DNA of 64,000 nt from Eriocheir sinensis (taxonomy: Eukaryota; Arthropoda; Malacostraca; Decapoda; Varunidae). The number at the start of each line of letters is the position of its first letter. Positions within the stretch are counted from its first letter, which is position 1. The DNA is taken from NCBI RefSeq assembly GCF_024679095.1, contig NC_066571.1, positions 443,242 to 507,241 on the forward strand, read 5' to 3'. Shown one piece after another: positions 38,947 to 50,627 of this stretch. The notes under the pieces are model-generated. The model ran no database searches. It had not been told where the DNA came from and saw only the letters and a program-made list of their open reading frames with translations. A program made the position numbers and the translations under genes.

Positions 38947-39150
38947 ATCAGAGAAACTGTATTAACACAGTGAAAAACATCCCAAATGAACACCACTGAG
39001 TGCCAGGAATCGAACCCGGGCCTTCTGACTAGAAGCAACCTTTTAGCCCATCGGTGGTCTGGTCGGTATGCTGCCCTGACTTCTAGTCAGAAGGCCGGGG
39101 TTCGAATCCTAGCACTCAGTGGTGTTCATTTGGGATGTTTCTGTATTATG
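38947..39150. repeat. Palindromic pair of the tRNA-Arg SINE
   Basis: AACATCCCAAATGAACACCA (left) and its inverse (right, to 39,145) enclose two B-box-like halves (GAATCGAACCCGGGCC; GGTTCGAATCCTAGC). The middle is the A-box half in + orientation. Confidence 0.7.
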
Positions 39151-39602
39151 ACGGGGAGAGTGGCAGGCGACACGAGACGCGTGTGGGACTGTAAGGTCGA
39201 CCTTTGCCGCTATATTATCACCTTTAATGACTTTTGTGCTTGACAGTGGACAGTGTAGAGTGGCAGAGTGACTATTGTATGTTCAGCACTTTAACAATGG
39301 AGCTGCTGAGTTGAATAAGAGCAGGTGATCTATTTTGAGAAACATTCATTGACGACGTAGGCTCACGTGGCCGTAGCCTATTCATGTTATCCGTATAATA
39401 TTTTCTGGCCAAAAATTCCAAATTTCTGAAAATTATGATTGATAGACTTCACTTTCTTTTTATGTAGTACTTTTTTTCTGTAGCGTGTGTTATTTCTTGA
39501 ATTCACGCAGGCTTGGGATTTGTGCCTTTCCATTTTTTACATATTTCCTCCTTGGCCATGGAACGCCAGAAAACGCTTCACGTATACGTACTCTATCTGA
39601 TG
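39151..39602. other. No gene recognised
   Basis: Mixed-composition sequence between SINE and GC-rich block. Nothing recognised. Confidence 0.4.
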
Positions 39603-39850
39603 TTAGGCCCCTTTCACACTTGCGGGCGAGGACCGAGTCCGCGCTTATAACGCGGACCCGCGTTAACTTATGACTGATGTTTTTTATGGAACCTCTCACA
39701 CGCCGGGGACGATCGCCCGCGCGCGGGCGAAATTCAACGCGGGCCCCCTTGGGTCATCTGCGGGCCCGCGTCCGCGCATAGCAGCAAAGGGTACAGTGTT
39801 CAATGTGTGTTTTCACACGGCGCGGGCGATGCCCGCGGCCCGCGCATCTC
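39603..39850. mobile_element. GC-rich MITE-like block
   Basis: It starts TTAGGCCCCTTTCACACTTG and is full of GCGGGC/GCCCGC words with CTCACACG and TTTTCACACGGCGCGGG internally, as in DNA-transposon ends found in many animals (hAT/Kolobok-like). Right end not found. Composition strongly differs from the flanks. Confidence 0.4.
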
Positions 39851-40070
39851 TCCGAAGAAAACTCATTCAGTATCCTGGTTGATTTCAATGTGATTTGTTG
39901 TGCGTTCATTTTCCTGTTTCACTTTTTTATTTTTAACTTTATTTATAGGAAAAATTTTGATGCTGTTGTATCTCGTGTTTACTTCCTCATCTTCCTTCTG
40001 CCTTCTCTCCTTTTTCCCATTTTCTCTTTTTACTCTGCCAGCTATCTTAATTTTTGGTCTTTCATTTTAT

Positions 40071-40477
40071 TGTTATACCGGACATGTTACTTGGGTTCCG
40101 CGTCGCCGTCAGGAGATTCCGTGGGAGGGAGATATGTAAATACCTTGCACAGCTTCTGTAGTTTAATATTCTTCCTTAGTAGTACACTTCACTCTGACTC
40201 TTCACTGACCACTAGCTTACTATGACTGGGACTGGACTCTCTCGCCCTCTTCTCCTATATATATATCCAGAACAGTACAGCCTAGAATGTTACAGTATAT
40301 TTTAGATCATACAAGAACATGTAGCAAAAATATATGTGAGTTGGCAACACTTCCCGCCTGGCGTCTGGCCGCGCCCCACGGGGCGCGGACGGCTCGCCTT
40401 GCTCCCCGCCCCCCTGGTCGCTTCTCCCGGAGCCTTCTAGAGGCCTATGGTCGCCGGGGGAAGCTTCCAGCACAACA
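40071..40477 (-). repeat. Gypsy-type LTR (3' LTR)
   Basis: On the - strand it runs from TGTTGTGCTGGAAGCTTCCC (40,477) to CGGTATAACA (40,071), 407 bp, with TG...CA ends. It is the same family as the LTR at 3,685-8,212. It follows the pol frame by 14 bp, as expected for a 3' LTR. Confidence 0.85.
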
Positions 40478-40491
40478 CTATCAATACATAA

Positions 40492-43204
40492 TCAAACATA
40501 ATAATCGTCGTATCGCTGTGGACGCCTGCGTTGTCTCTGTCTTCTGCTCGGTGCCTCCTGCGCGTCTGTCTCCTGGTGCGCCTCGTCGTCGTCCGCCTCT
40601 TGGGGTGTCCCTGGAACATCTGCCGAAGCCGAGAGGTTATCTCCCTCGGCTGAAAGGTCCAGAAGGCCTATGTCGTCGTCGACCTCCTCTCGGTCCTGGA
40701 CGTCCCTTGCGTTTTCGTCGCCTGCTGGGTGTCTGTAGTTGTTCCAAGAGTAGTTTCCCGGACCGTGGTACCTCCATAGGCGGTTGACGTGGACAACTTT
40801 CGGCTTGGTCCTTTCCGTTCTCCGGATTCGGTAAGTCACGTCGGAGAGGCGTTCTAGCACAGTGTAAGGGCCTTCCCAGGGGCTCTGTAACTTCGGAGAC
40901 TGTCCTTTCTTCCTCTGCGGGTTGTAAAGCCAGACTTGGTCTCCTTCCTTGAAGTCAACGTGGCTTGCCGTCATATTGTAACCGCGCTTCATGGCCTCCC
41001 CGGAGAACTTCAAGGCACCTCGGACTTGATGGTGCACCTCTTCCAGCCGTTCCTCTAGTTGACGGGCAAAACTGGAGGCGTCCCTTGGAAGGCTTTCCCC
41101 AGGAGGCCTTCCTGTCAGTAGGTCCACCGGCAATCGCAGCTCACGTCCAAACATCAGCTTTGCCGGTGAATACCGGTGGCGGTGGCTGAGTCGTCAAAGT
41201 AACGGCCTCGTGTTCAGGAGGACGCGAGTTCAATCCCCGCCCGGTGCCACCAAGCTGCCGCCAGGTGCCGCCGCTTAGTGGCTTAACTCCAGAAGACCAC
41301 CTATCAGAAGACCACTATCTCTGAGGATCTTAGATGAGCTCTGGGAGAATGAGGCCTGGGTGGGCAGCTGAATAATGCAAGATGGCGCCAAACTAAACAC
41401 TCCGCTGCCGGAGAACAGGCTGACCCGCCCACCGGAGAGCGAAAGAAGCCTTGCCCACCGGCACAGGCCAAGATCCACCCACCGAGGAAAACCGGCGCAA
41501 AAAAATAAAAAAAAAAAAAGTCTCGTGGGCGGCAGACCTGTAAGCCAGGAGAAGCGCAGACAGCTTCTGATCCCATGAAGACTGACCACTGTTGCACTGC
41601 TTGACCAACTCCTGGCCCAACGTCCAATTAAACCTCTCCACCATTCCATCTGACTGTGGGTTCAGAGGGGTGGTCCGGGTCTTCTTGATACCCAGAAGCT
41701 TGCAGAACTCAGCAAGGACTGTTGACTCAAACTTCCTTCCCTGATCAGAATGGAGCTCGTTAGGCACACCGAAGCGACAGAAGAACTCCTCCACCAAAAC
41801 CGTAGCGATGGTAGTGGCTTCCTGGTCAGGGATGGCGTAGGCTTCCGTCCACTTGGTGAAGTAATCCATTGTGACGCAAATGTACCTATTTCCGTTCGCC
41901 GTCAGAGGCAAGGGTCCTGCTATATCCACTGCCACCCGTTCCATGGGGGCTCCAACCTGGTATAGTTGCAATGGGGCACGGTGACGTTTCTTGGGGCCCT
42001 TCTTTGCACAGCACACCTTACACGCGTGACACCATTCTTCCACGTCCTTCCTCATGCCAACCCAGTAGAACCTTTGGCGCAGGCGACTCAGTGTCTTCTT
42101 TACCCCAAGGTGTCCGCTGGTGATGCTGTCGTGCATTTCTTTCAAGACGCCTTCCCGGAACTTCACAGGTAGCACCGTGGACCAGTAGTGGTCAAGACCA
42201 TCATGAGAGACCCAGCGTCGCTGCAACACCCCGTCGTCCATCTGAAGAGTGTCCCACTGAGTCCAGTAATTCTTGATGGAAGGGCTTTCTCTCGAGATTA
42301 CTTCCTACCCAGGTCGCGTTGACGACTGACTCAGCCACTCCACAACTGGTCTCAGATCTCGGTTCTCCCGCTGCAGTTTTCCCAAGTCTTCCCATGGCAC
42401 TGTCTGTTCCACTGTAGTGCGGCGGCATATTCTGGACGCTTTCCTCTGGAGGCAATGTTGACACTCAGGTAGGCAGGGCGCCGGCTCAAGCTGTCCGCGT
42501 TACCGTGTGTTAGTCAGATCGGTGCACCATAGTGTAGTGATGCTGCTCTAGTTTACCTATCCAGCGAGCAAGCTGGCCCTCAGGGTTTTTCAGTGACTTC
42601 AACCACCGCAATGCAGCGTGATCCGTGCGGATGGTGAAAGTTGCACCGTACAGGTAAGCATGGAAAAAGTCAAGGCTCTTGACTACTGCCAGGAGTTCTT
42701 TCCGGGTCACGCAATAGTTTTTCTCGGCTGGGGTGAGCTTCTTGCTGAAATAGGCCACAACCCGTTCCATGTCGGCACATGCCTGGGACAGCACTCCACC
42801 AATCCCCTCATCACTGGCATCACAATCCAGTATAAAAGGCTTAGAGGGGTCTGGGTAGGTGAGTACGGGCGAGCTGATGAGGGCCTCCTTGAGCTTCTCA
42901 AAGGCAACCTGAGTTTCCGCTGTACACTCAAACTTGCTCCCCTTCTTCGTCAGGAGGTGCAGTGGTGCAGCAATCGTAGCGAAGCCTTTCACAAACCTGC
43001 GGTAGTATGAGCACAACCCGAGGAAGCTCCGCAGCTCCTTCACGTTGGTGGGTGTCGGCCAGTCCCTTACCGCAGCCACCTTCTCAGGATCAGTGCGTAC
43101 TCCAGCCTCGCTCACGATGTGTCCCAAGTATTGGACCTCCTTTTGGAACAGACAGCATTTCTTCGGGCTGAGCTTAAGGTGTGCAGCTCTAAGCCGGGCG
43201 AAAA
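40492..43204 (-). pseudogene. Gypsy pol: RT end, RNase H, integrase
   Basis: On the - strand from the gap edge: the end of RT (SPKKCCLFQKEVQYLGHIVS, LRSFLGLCSYYRRFVKGFA), RNase H (LDCDASDEGIGG, CVTRKELLAVV, RTDHAALRWL), then a decayed stretch (42,500-42,240). The integrase has a zinc-binding HHCC module (GHLGVKKTLSRLRQRFYWVG ... CHACKVCCAKKG) and a DDE core (VDIAGPLP, SDQGRKFE, NPQSDGMVERF). A SINE breaks the frame at 41,180-41,520. After it the frame resumes with LMFGRELRLPVDLLTG, GDQVWLYNP, WEGPYTVLERLSDVTYRI and stops at 40,492. No envelope gene is visible. The 5' half lies in or beyond the gap. Copying role: reverse transcription and integration; this copy is inactive as read. Confidence 0.85.
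41176..41520 (+). repeat. tRNA-like SINE with A-tail, copy 1 of family S
   Basis: The head GGTGGCGGTGGCTGAGTC with GCGAGTTCAATCCCCGCC (B box) and closing GGTGCCACC resembles a tRNA. The body has CGCTTAGTGGCTTAAC and AGAAGACCACCTATC. It ends in an A-rich tail at 41,500-41,519. It is inserted in the Gypsy integrase C-terminal region. Confidence 0.75.
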
Positions 43205-43304
43205 NNNNNNNNNNNNNNNNNNNNNNNNNNNNNNNNNNNNNNNNNNNNNNNNNNNNNNNNNNNNNNNNNNNNNNNNNNNNNNNNNNNNNNNNNNNNNNNN
43301 NNNN
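43205..43304. other. Assembly gap, 100 N
   Basis: Exactly 100 N, the common placeholder for a gap of unknown size. The Gypsy 5' half, its 5' LTR and perhaps the last exons of the Ldh_2-like gene are missing here. Confidence 0.95.
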
Positions 43305-44082
43305 ATGTCTCATGGATCATTTATAAATAAAAACAAAAAAATCCGGATAGGCTACTCTTTAGCTCACTACCGTCGCTCAAGGCACAAAAACAGTCCCTCC
43401 ACTAAGTCTGTACCCCACATTTGGTGATTATTATAATAATAATAGGTGCGCCTATTAACTGAAAAATAAAGGCCGGCATTTTTAAACAGTCTCTTAATGA
43501 AAGCTATAATATGAAAAACAAACTAATATGATTTCATTAGAATACAATAAACCTTTTGACTCTGTAGACAGAGCAAGCTTGAGTAAGGCGGATGGCAAAG
43601 AATGTAAACCCAGAAATAATAAATATTATTGCAAAGTTATACGCCGATAACTAGACATACATTTGTAATCGGAGACAAAGTCATCTACTGGCATTACAAA
43701 TGGACCAACAAGGATGAAATGGCTCAACAATTTCATTTCTATAGTTATGATATCATAAAAAAGATTTCAGATTGATAATTATGGCTTTAAAGGTGATAAA
43801 TTTCTTTACCCATCTTATATTAACCAGACGATGGCTTGCTCCTGGCACATGCAGAGACAGAAGTCAAGAGAGCCACAGGGAGATACAAAGGGTGTCAAGG
43901 GACTATGGTTTAGTTATTAGAAAAATAATAATCATGTTTACTGAAAAGAATCAAACATAAACTATTAAAAGTATGCAAGCAAGTAATAATTATGGATATT
44001 TAGGAGTAAACAATAACCAACGAAAATAATTATTATAGCCAATAGATTATAAAAAATTAAAAGCATAAGTAAGGCAATATAA
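43305..44082. other. No gene recognised
   Basis: AT-rich sequence after the gap. Short decayed reading frames only. Confidence 0.4.
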
Positions 44083-44405
44083 GCGGTGGCTGTGGATAGC
44101 GTGACAGCGCCGCGTTCAGGACGATACTGGTTCGCGCCCCGCCCGGACACACAAGCCAGGATCTTTCAGTCACCGCCGAGTGGCCTAAGACTACCCACAT
44201 GCTATCCAGAAGACCATCTATCAACCCGGATACTAGGCTAGCTCTCTGAGAGAGGGTCAACGATAAGCTCCAGGAGGGCAGCATGAACCAAAGAAAACGG
44301 TGCCACTATAAATACTTGCTTGCGCCACAACGTGCTGGGGCCGACCATCGAGCTCCTTCAAGAAAGCCTATCGGTGCCATAGGCGGTAACGTAAAATAAA
44401 AATAG
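44083..44405 (+). repeat. Family S SINE, copy 2
   Basis: Head GCGGTGGCTGTGGATAGCG, B-box-like CTGGTTCGCGCCCCGCC, body TCACCGCCGAGTGGCCTAAG and CCATCTATCAACCCGGATAC, ending GGCGGTAACGTAAAATAAAA. Confidence 0.7.
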
Positions 44406-45260
44406 GAGCGTTACAGCGAGATGTTGCAACAGGCTAATAATTGGGAAAAGTCACTGAAAAGGATTGGGATTAGCAACAACGCTCTACGCTGCAGACATTT
44501 TGGAATTGTATTACGAGTAAGTTACCAAGAATTGAAAACACGGTATATCAACAATTTTATTAGCAGACACATACACAGCAAGCAATCTTCAAGGGGAGTA
44601 GTTGGAACCACATTAAGCAAAGCCAGAGATATTGAAATCAGAACATTATTTGGAAAATTTTAGTTGTAATAATAATACAAACATTTAATTATTTTTCAAG
44701 TAATAGTTATAGGGGACCGAGTTCAGACATGCTATTCCCGAACGAGAATAAAACATTTTTTTGTGTGTTGTCGCGAGCACGTTCGTTACGCTTACATTTG
44801 TACATTTATACTACTACGGAATAGTCGACGCAAATGGATGGAGTTTAGGCAGTAAACCGCTGATTCAATTGTTCATCCCGCAACGAGAAGCCAGCGAAGA
44901 TGGGATAAGAGAGGACAGGACTTGGCACAACAAAGCGTGCGTACAACATTAATCATGTAGGTGGAAGGAATGTACTTGGTAAAGAAATATTAAAATATAA
45001 AATAAAAAGAATATTAAAAGAAAAAAAAAAGGAAATGTATAAAAAAATAAGTAAACATATGACAGAGCTCAGCATAAACATTACATACAAAGGTCATGGA
45101 AAATAATATCATTGATCGATAAAAATCGAAGGGACACTTTGAATTGGGCAACATAATCACAGTAAAAGAACAAACACACTGACTTTAAATTGAAGAAATA
45201 GATATCAAGGGAAAAATTACGAGTGCCCATGTTGTGGATTTGAGGCCGATATGTTAGCAT
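44406..45260. other. No gene recognised
   Basis: AT-rich. No credible exon or terminus seen. Confidence 0.4.
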
Positions 45261-45564
45261 TAGAAATGTGCTGATATTAACAGTGAAGATAAACATATCG
45301 GTATCGGCAGAATCGGACTTAATTTGTAGGATTGGTATTGGTAAGGTGAAATATGGCTGATACCCCGATACTTTTCTGGGTTATTTTTTTATGCGTGATT
45401 GAAGACAAAGCTATTTCCATATTCTTACCGATATGGAACCATAATAGAAAAGTATCGGTATCGGAAAAATATTGGCCCTTCGTTAGTACTGGAGTATCGG
45501 TATAGGCTGAGAAGTGAGTATCGGTATCGGTATCGGTCAACATCGCAGCATCGGCACATCGCTA
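45261..45564. mobile_element. hAT-type MITE
   Basis: Ends TAGAAATGTGCTGATATTAA and, inverted, TAGCGATGTGCCGATGCTGC. Flanking 8-mers are GTTAGCAT and GTTAGAAC (6 of 8 equal). The interior is rich in GGTATCGGTATCGG, as in subterminal repeats of hAT elements. Confidence 0.7.
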
Positions 45565-45880
45565 GTTAGAACCCTTTCTGTTAGGCACGTACCTACACAT
45601 AGCTATACATGAAGATTCGTAAGTAATGAATCAGTCTTATTAAGAAATAGTGTTACGAATCGTAATAAATTCTGAATTCAGTTTCGCCACTCACTTATTC
45701 ACTCGTCAATTCACTCATTGAAAATTCTCGTAACAGTTTTCAAAAAGTCTCATTAACCTATTAGATTTTTATTTATTTATCTGGTCCAGGTAAAGCAAAA
45801 ATGCCACACTCGGTAACTAAATAAATAATCTTAGGTAACGGAGCTTTGTCTGACAGTTTAGCAAGTGCGTAAAAATATTC

Positions 45881-46107
<227 letters not shown>

Positions 46108-46249
46108 ACAACCAACCGTAGACTATGCTCACAGTCAGATAACTTACATTCCACTGCGCGCACATACACATAAACACACTGACAGACGCCACACCATCCC
46201 ATTCTCTTTATAAACCTTTTCATGTAACACGTATAGTCTAGAGTCCAGA

Positions 46250-46813
46250 ATGGCACCAGAAAGGCCCAGCAAGAACTCTTACCTTTTTCTAATAATTTTC
46301 CTGACCTGGTTAACCCATCATCCCCTGTCTAAGTCTGCTACTGATGCTGAAGCTATATGGGAAGAGGTTCATAGGGGAAGATTTTTTCGCATCCAGTCAA
46401 TGATGAATACTGAGGGGGATGGCCTGGAAAGGTTCCTGCGGTCTGTCCTGGCTGGAGAGCTGAGTGAATGTTCTCTTGGTGTGATATGGTGTGAAAAAGA
46501 GGAAGGAAAGGCTGAGGATGGGGTGCAAGAAGGAAAAAAAAAGGAGAGAGGGATAAGAGAGGAGGGAAAGAAAGAAGAGGAGAAGGAGGTGAGGGAAGAG
46601 AGGAAAGGAAACGAGATAAGAGTACAGAAAAACGAAGAAAAGAAGGAAGAGGAGGAAAAAGAGCTAATAGAAGATGAGGAAATGGACGAAAAGATAAAAA
46701 ATGAAAAGGAGGAAGGAAATGAAAGAAAGTCGAGAGAAGAGAAAAAAAAGGAGAATGGTGGATATGATTTGCCAGTTTTTAACGTTATTCTCGCTTCTCC
46801 TAATCCTCGGCAA
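46250..46813 (+). CDS. Variant ionotropic receptor, exon 1
   Basis: 188 codons from ATG 46,250 to donor CAA|GTAAGT. Residues about 10-21 (YLFLIIFLTWLT) form a signal peptide core. A region AEAIWEEVHRGRFFRI follows, with FLRSVLAGELSECSLGVIWC at about 60-80. Residues about 82-175 are almost only Glu, Lys, Arg and Gly, an unusual charged insert in what should be the extracellular N-terminal domain. The last codons (LPVFNVILASPNPRQ) join in phase 0 to exon 2. The gene encodes an arthropod variant ionotropic glutamate receptor (IR-type), a ligand-gated cation channel subunit of sensory membranes. A TATA-like TTTATAAAC lies about 45 bp upstream of the ATG. The assignment rests on exons 2-5. Confidence 0.7.
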
Positions 46814-47144
46814 GTAAGTTGAAAGTTCTTAAGAAATGTTGTTTATTGTTAATGTGTTTGGGACTGTTATAGAGTGACAAAGATGTTTTTTTTGTGTGTG
46901 TAATTTAGTTTTGTTCTCTTCATTTACTATTTTTATCACATATTTTCTTTCATGATTTTTTTTTTCTGTATTAGTATCATTATTATTTTCTTGTTTCTTT
47001 TTTATCTTTGTTTTCTTATATTATATTTTATTATCGTCATTTTTTTTCCTGTCTCTTTTTTACTTCTTCCCAACTTCTACATCTCCCATACTTTTTCTCC
47101 TTCTTCTTCCACCTTATCAGCCTCCTTAAACTCTTCCGTCACAG

Positions 47145-47402
47145 ATATGGACCGTAAGGAAGCCACAAGATTACCAAAGGGTGGACTGGGGATTAGGTGG
47201 AAGTGTGAACTGCCGCGCACACTTTCTTCTCCACCCCAACAACCACACACACACGCACCTACTGGCTTATCTATCTCGCCCACGGCCACCCTGGGACACC
47301 CGTGGAAGGTACCTGGTGGTTGGGCTTACGGTAGGAGAAGTGAGGACATTGATGCGAAGTACGGCGGCCAAGAAGACGGTACACCTGGTGGGGATTGCTA
47401 AG
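47145..47402 (+). CDS. Variant ionotropic receptor, exon 2
   Basis: 86 codons from acceptor CCGTCACAG to donor AAG|GTAAGG, phase 0 at both ends. It reads IWTVRKPQDYQRVDWGLGGS ... HLLAYLSRPRPPWDTRGRYL, VVGLTVGEVRTLM, KTVHLVGIAK. A P-x-W-D-T-R-x-R-Y-x-V segment is typical of the N-terminal domain of crustacean ionotropic receptors. The donor is followed by a (GGT)n run (47,409-47,490). Confidence 0.75.
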
Positions 47403-47629
47403 GTAAGGTGGTGGTGGTGGTGGTGGGGATGGTGGTGTTCGTGGGGGTGGTGGTGGTGGCGATGGTGGTGTTCGTGGGGGTGGTGGTAGTGTTTATTCCC
47501 CTCCCAGATGTTATCCGTATACAAGGGCCTTGTCAGCCCCCTCTTTTTTGTACGTTCACCCTATAGCGCCAGCAGACTTTCTTGATGGGGACTGATGGTC
47601 GTTATTGGCGCAGGCAAGTGTTTTATAGT

Positions 47630-47862
47630 GGAGCCATCTTGCTTGGTTCATGCTATTCCCTGCATCCCCACCTGATCCTCTTTGAAGGGTTTCGCTAGAG
47701 TCCGGGTTGATAGGTAGTCATCAGGACAGCATATGGGTAGTCTTATGCCACTCGGCGACTGAAAATTGTCAGCATGTAACAGCGGGAGGGACTTGAACCC
47801 TGATCCGGCACGACACCACGCCCGCATGTTGACCACTTAGCCACCGCCTCTCATACGTGGGG
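47630..47862 (-). repeat. Family S SINE, copy 3
   Basis: The - strand has GAGGCGGTGGCTAAGTGGTC (head), GGGTTCAAGTCCCTCCC (B box), CAGTCGCCGAGTGGCATAAG and GACTACCTATCAACCCGGAC, ending near GGAATAGCATGAACCAAG. It lies in intron 2 of the receptor gene. Confidence 0.75.
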
Positions 47863-47869
47863 GGACTAC

Positions 47870-48362
47870 ACATACACAGCCCTTTTGGACAGAGTTTACT
47901 CAAAAGCTCTTCGCATCAACTCCCTTAGTCATTTTACTCAGTTTTCTACCTCTTAAGTACTAGTTTAGTGTTTGCTCTTTCTATCGATATTTTCTTTCAA
48001 CCTGCTCTTGTGAACTTACTAACTGCATGCCTCCACCCATTCTGCAGGCATCACTGCACTCGAATTTCTACTCCAGCTTTTCCTTATTTTATCCAAACCC
48101 ATTATACAAGAATTAATCAGCATCTTCATTCTTTCATCCCTTTCGCTGGTAAACTCTTGAACAATCTTCCTCTCTCTGCATTTCTCCTGCCTTTGACTTG
48201 CATTTTTTCAAGGGGGAGTTTCAAGGCACTCTTATCCGAAACTGACCTCTCTTTTGGCCACTCTTTCTCTTTTCTTTTGCGGGAGCAGCGCTTAACGGGC
48301 CTTTTTCGTTTGTATGTTTGTTTTTGCCCTTGAGGTGATTCCTTTGATGTGAAAGAACACTA
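47870..48362 (+). mobile_element. J-family LINE, 3' end fragment
   Basis: It contains [41 protein letters not shown] coding, and the 3' UTR (GACCTCTCTTTTGGCCACTC, CCCTTGAGGTGATTCC). It is 5'-truncated. Confidence 0.75.
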
Positions 48363-50627
48363 GCTCACTCTTATTCGGCGGGTATTAGCTACGTCTTGGA
48401 GGGTCAGCCCACACCAGGACTACTGCTTCGTGTTGTGATATATTGCTGCCTTAGAAAAGCACACTAGTTGTTTTCATCTTAGTGCCATGACGGTAAAATA
48501 TATAAAAGTGGTATCCCGCGGTAAAAGTAAAGCTTAACAGAGCACTGGCAGCCACGTTGCGATAGGCGGAAGGCGGGTAGGCGCGACCAGACCTGACCAC
48601 ACCGAGCCCTTCCCTGCCTTTCCGCGCGGTTGTCAGTCGGCTAAAGGCCTAGTCACACTGACTTTACGACCTACTGACGACCTCCCGCGGCTTGCAGGTC
48701 GCGGTAGGTCTCACATGGACGTGCGTGCGATCGTCATGTGTCTCCGTCCGCCATGCGATCGAAAAGGTCGGCTGGAATTTTTGGGTGCTGCACCAAAACC
48801 TCCAACCGACTTCTCAGGTCGCTGCGCGGTCGTATAAAAGTTACCGTTCGGTGGCCGAATGGACTGTATCTGGACGGGAAGCGGACTGCCACCGGTGGCC
48901 GACAGGTGACGGTTAACTGGTGAACGGCGACCGGATGGCGAGAGGAAGCCGTCTGGTTGCCGTTTAGTAGTAGGGGTCGCTGATATTCGCCGTCCTTTTT
49001 GCATCCGTCATTGGCCGTGGTCGACATCCGGCTTTCTATCACACGGCGAGTTGTGAGGCGACCGGTGGTAGGTCAAACCACCCTTGACCGGGAATGAGGT
49101 ACATTCCTGAGCAGTGACGTCCCACGCCCCGTCAGTCCGTCCAAACTCCGTCCCGACTCAACCTGCTCCACAGGTCAAGCACACGGCCAAATGTGTGTGG
49201 ATCACCTCTGTCTAACGAAAATAAAGTACTGCAGGACATTATGCATACAGCAAAAAACATTAGAGTCTGTGGAGCTAATGATTTTTATCCATTTCAAAGA
49301 GGATTTAAATTTCATTTTCTGCTCTGCCCAGGTTGATGGAAATGCTTTAGAACGAATATAATGGAACATACATACTAACATGCAGGTTAAACCAAGATTG
49401 CTTAGAGCATTTTTTGCATGTCTGCGGCACATGGGGGGGTGGGGAGGGGGGGGTCACAACCATCCGTCTTTTCATGCAGTGAAGCACAGAATACTTTCAT
49501 TACCTCTCTAAATAATTATTTTTTCACAAATAATTTACAGAAATAAGAAAGAGAAATGTGCAATAAAACTGGATGGTAATATTACTGTAACAACTGATAA
49601 TAACGTATGAACGGCAATTTTCCCCAGTGTATGACAGTGCAGAGCACGTCAGCAGCAGGTCGTTAAGGGAGGTCGCCGTCCTCATTGCGACAGGACGCGT
49701 ACTGGTCCTTGCCTGTCGGTCACCGGTCGGCGTATGGGGGGCGTCTTGGCCTGACTCCAGGTGTGAGGTCGTGTGGATCTTACCATGGTCGCCGTCCGGC
49801 CATCCACTGGACGAACACTGGACGGACACTAAACGACCACCGGTATCCGTTCGGTCGCACGACTACTCTGCCACCTATGCGGTTAGTCCAGGCAAATTAG
49901 ACGAAAAAAGGCCATTTTGGAGAAAAAAATCATAAGTTTTTTATATTTGGCAGGAAGACTCTTCAAGGGTCATAGAACAAAGATCTAAAGAGTTCCCCTC
50001 CATCAAGTGTGTGCTTCCCCCTTTTTTTGGGGGAAAACCCCCCTTTGGAGGGTACTTCTCATATTTACTCTTTTTTCTCAAAAACGGTGCATCGGACGGG
50101 TAAAAGGTATATGGAGCAAAAAAATAGAAAATTAAATTCTCCACAACTTCATTTCTATGTCTTTTTGCCCTAATTATTACGGTTTTTGCGGAAATGAGGT
50201 CGAAAGTAGTAGACTCATTTTTGCCGATATTAAAAAAAATGCATTCGGTCCTTACACTTTGCTTAATAACTTTGAAATTCATAATTTATCCTCAAAATAC
50301 CATATAGATGACATTGTAGAGTAGAGATTCAGGTTTCATTTGGTATCCTTGTTTTGGTCTAAATATTAGAAGAAGGGGAAAGAGAATAACAAATATAAAA
50401 CTGTAAATCCTGAGATGTCCACGGCTATGTTGCTTTTACATCAAAAGCTTTTTTTGTAAATTGATACTGAACAAGCTTGAAAATAACATTATACCATGCC
50501 CATTTCTCTCTTCATTTGTGGTAAACAGGTTTGTGATTTCTTTCTTTTCAGAATAGAATGAAATTATTTTCAGAAATAATGGTAATGATATATTATAGAC
50601 TTAAGTGAACACAACAAAATATTTACC

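Noticed and set aside
41176..41260. A genuine tRNA gene
   Set aside because: It has a tRNA-like head, but a SINE body and A-tail follow, and related copies at 44,083 and 47,630 have diverged heads.
47267..47524. His-rich frame on the - strand
   Set aside because: Translation of the (GGT)n run after the exon 2 donor and antisense of the receptor exon.
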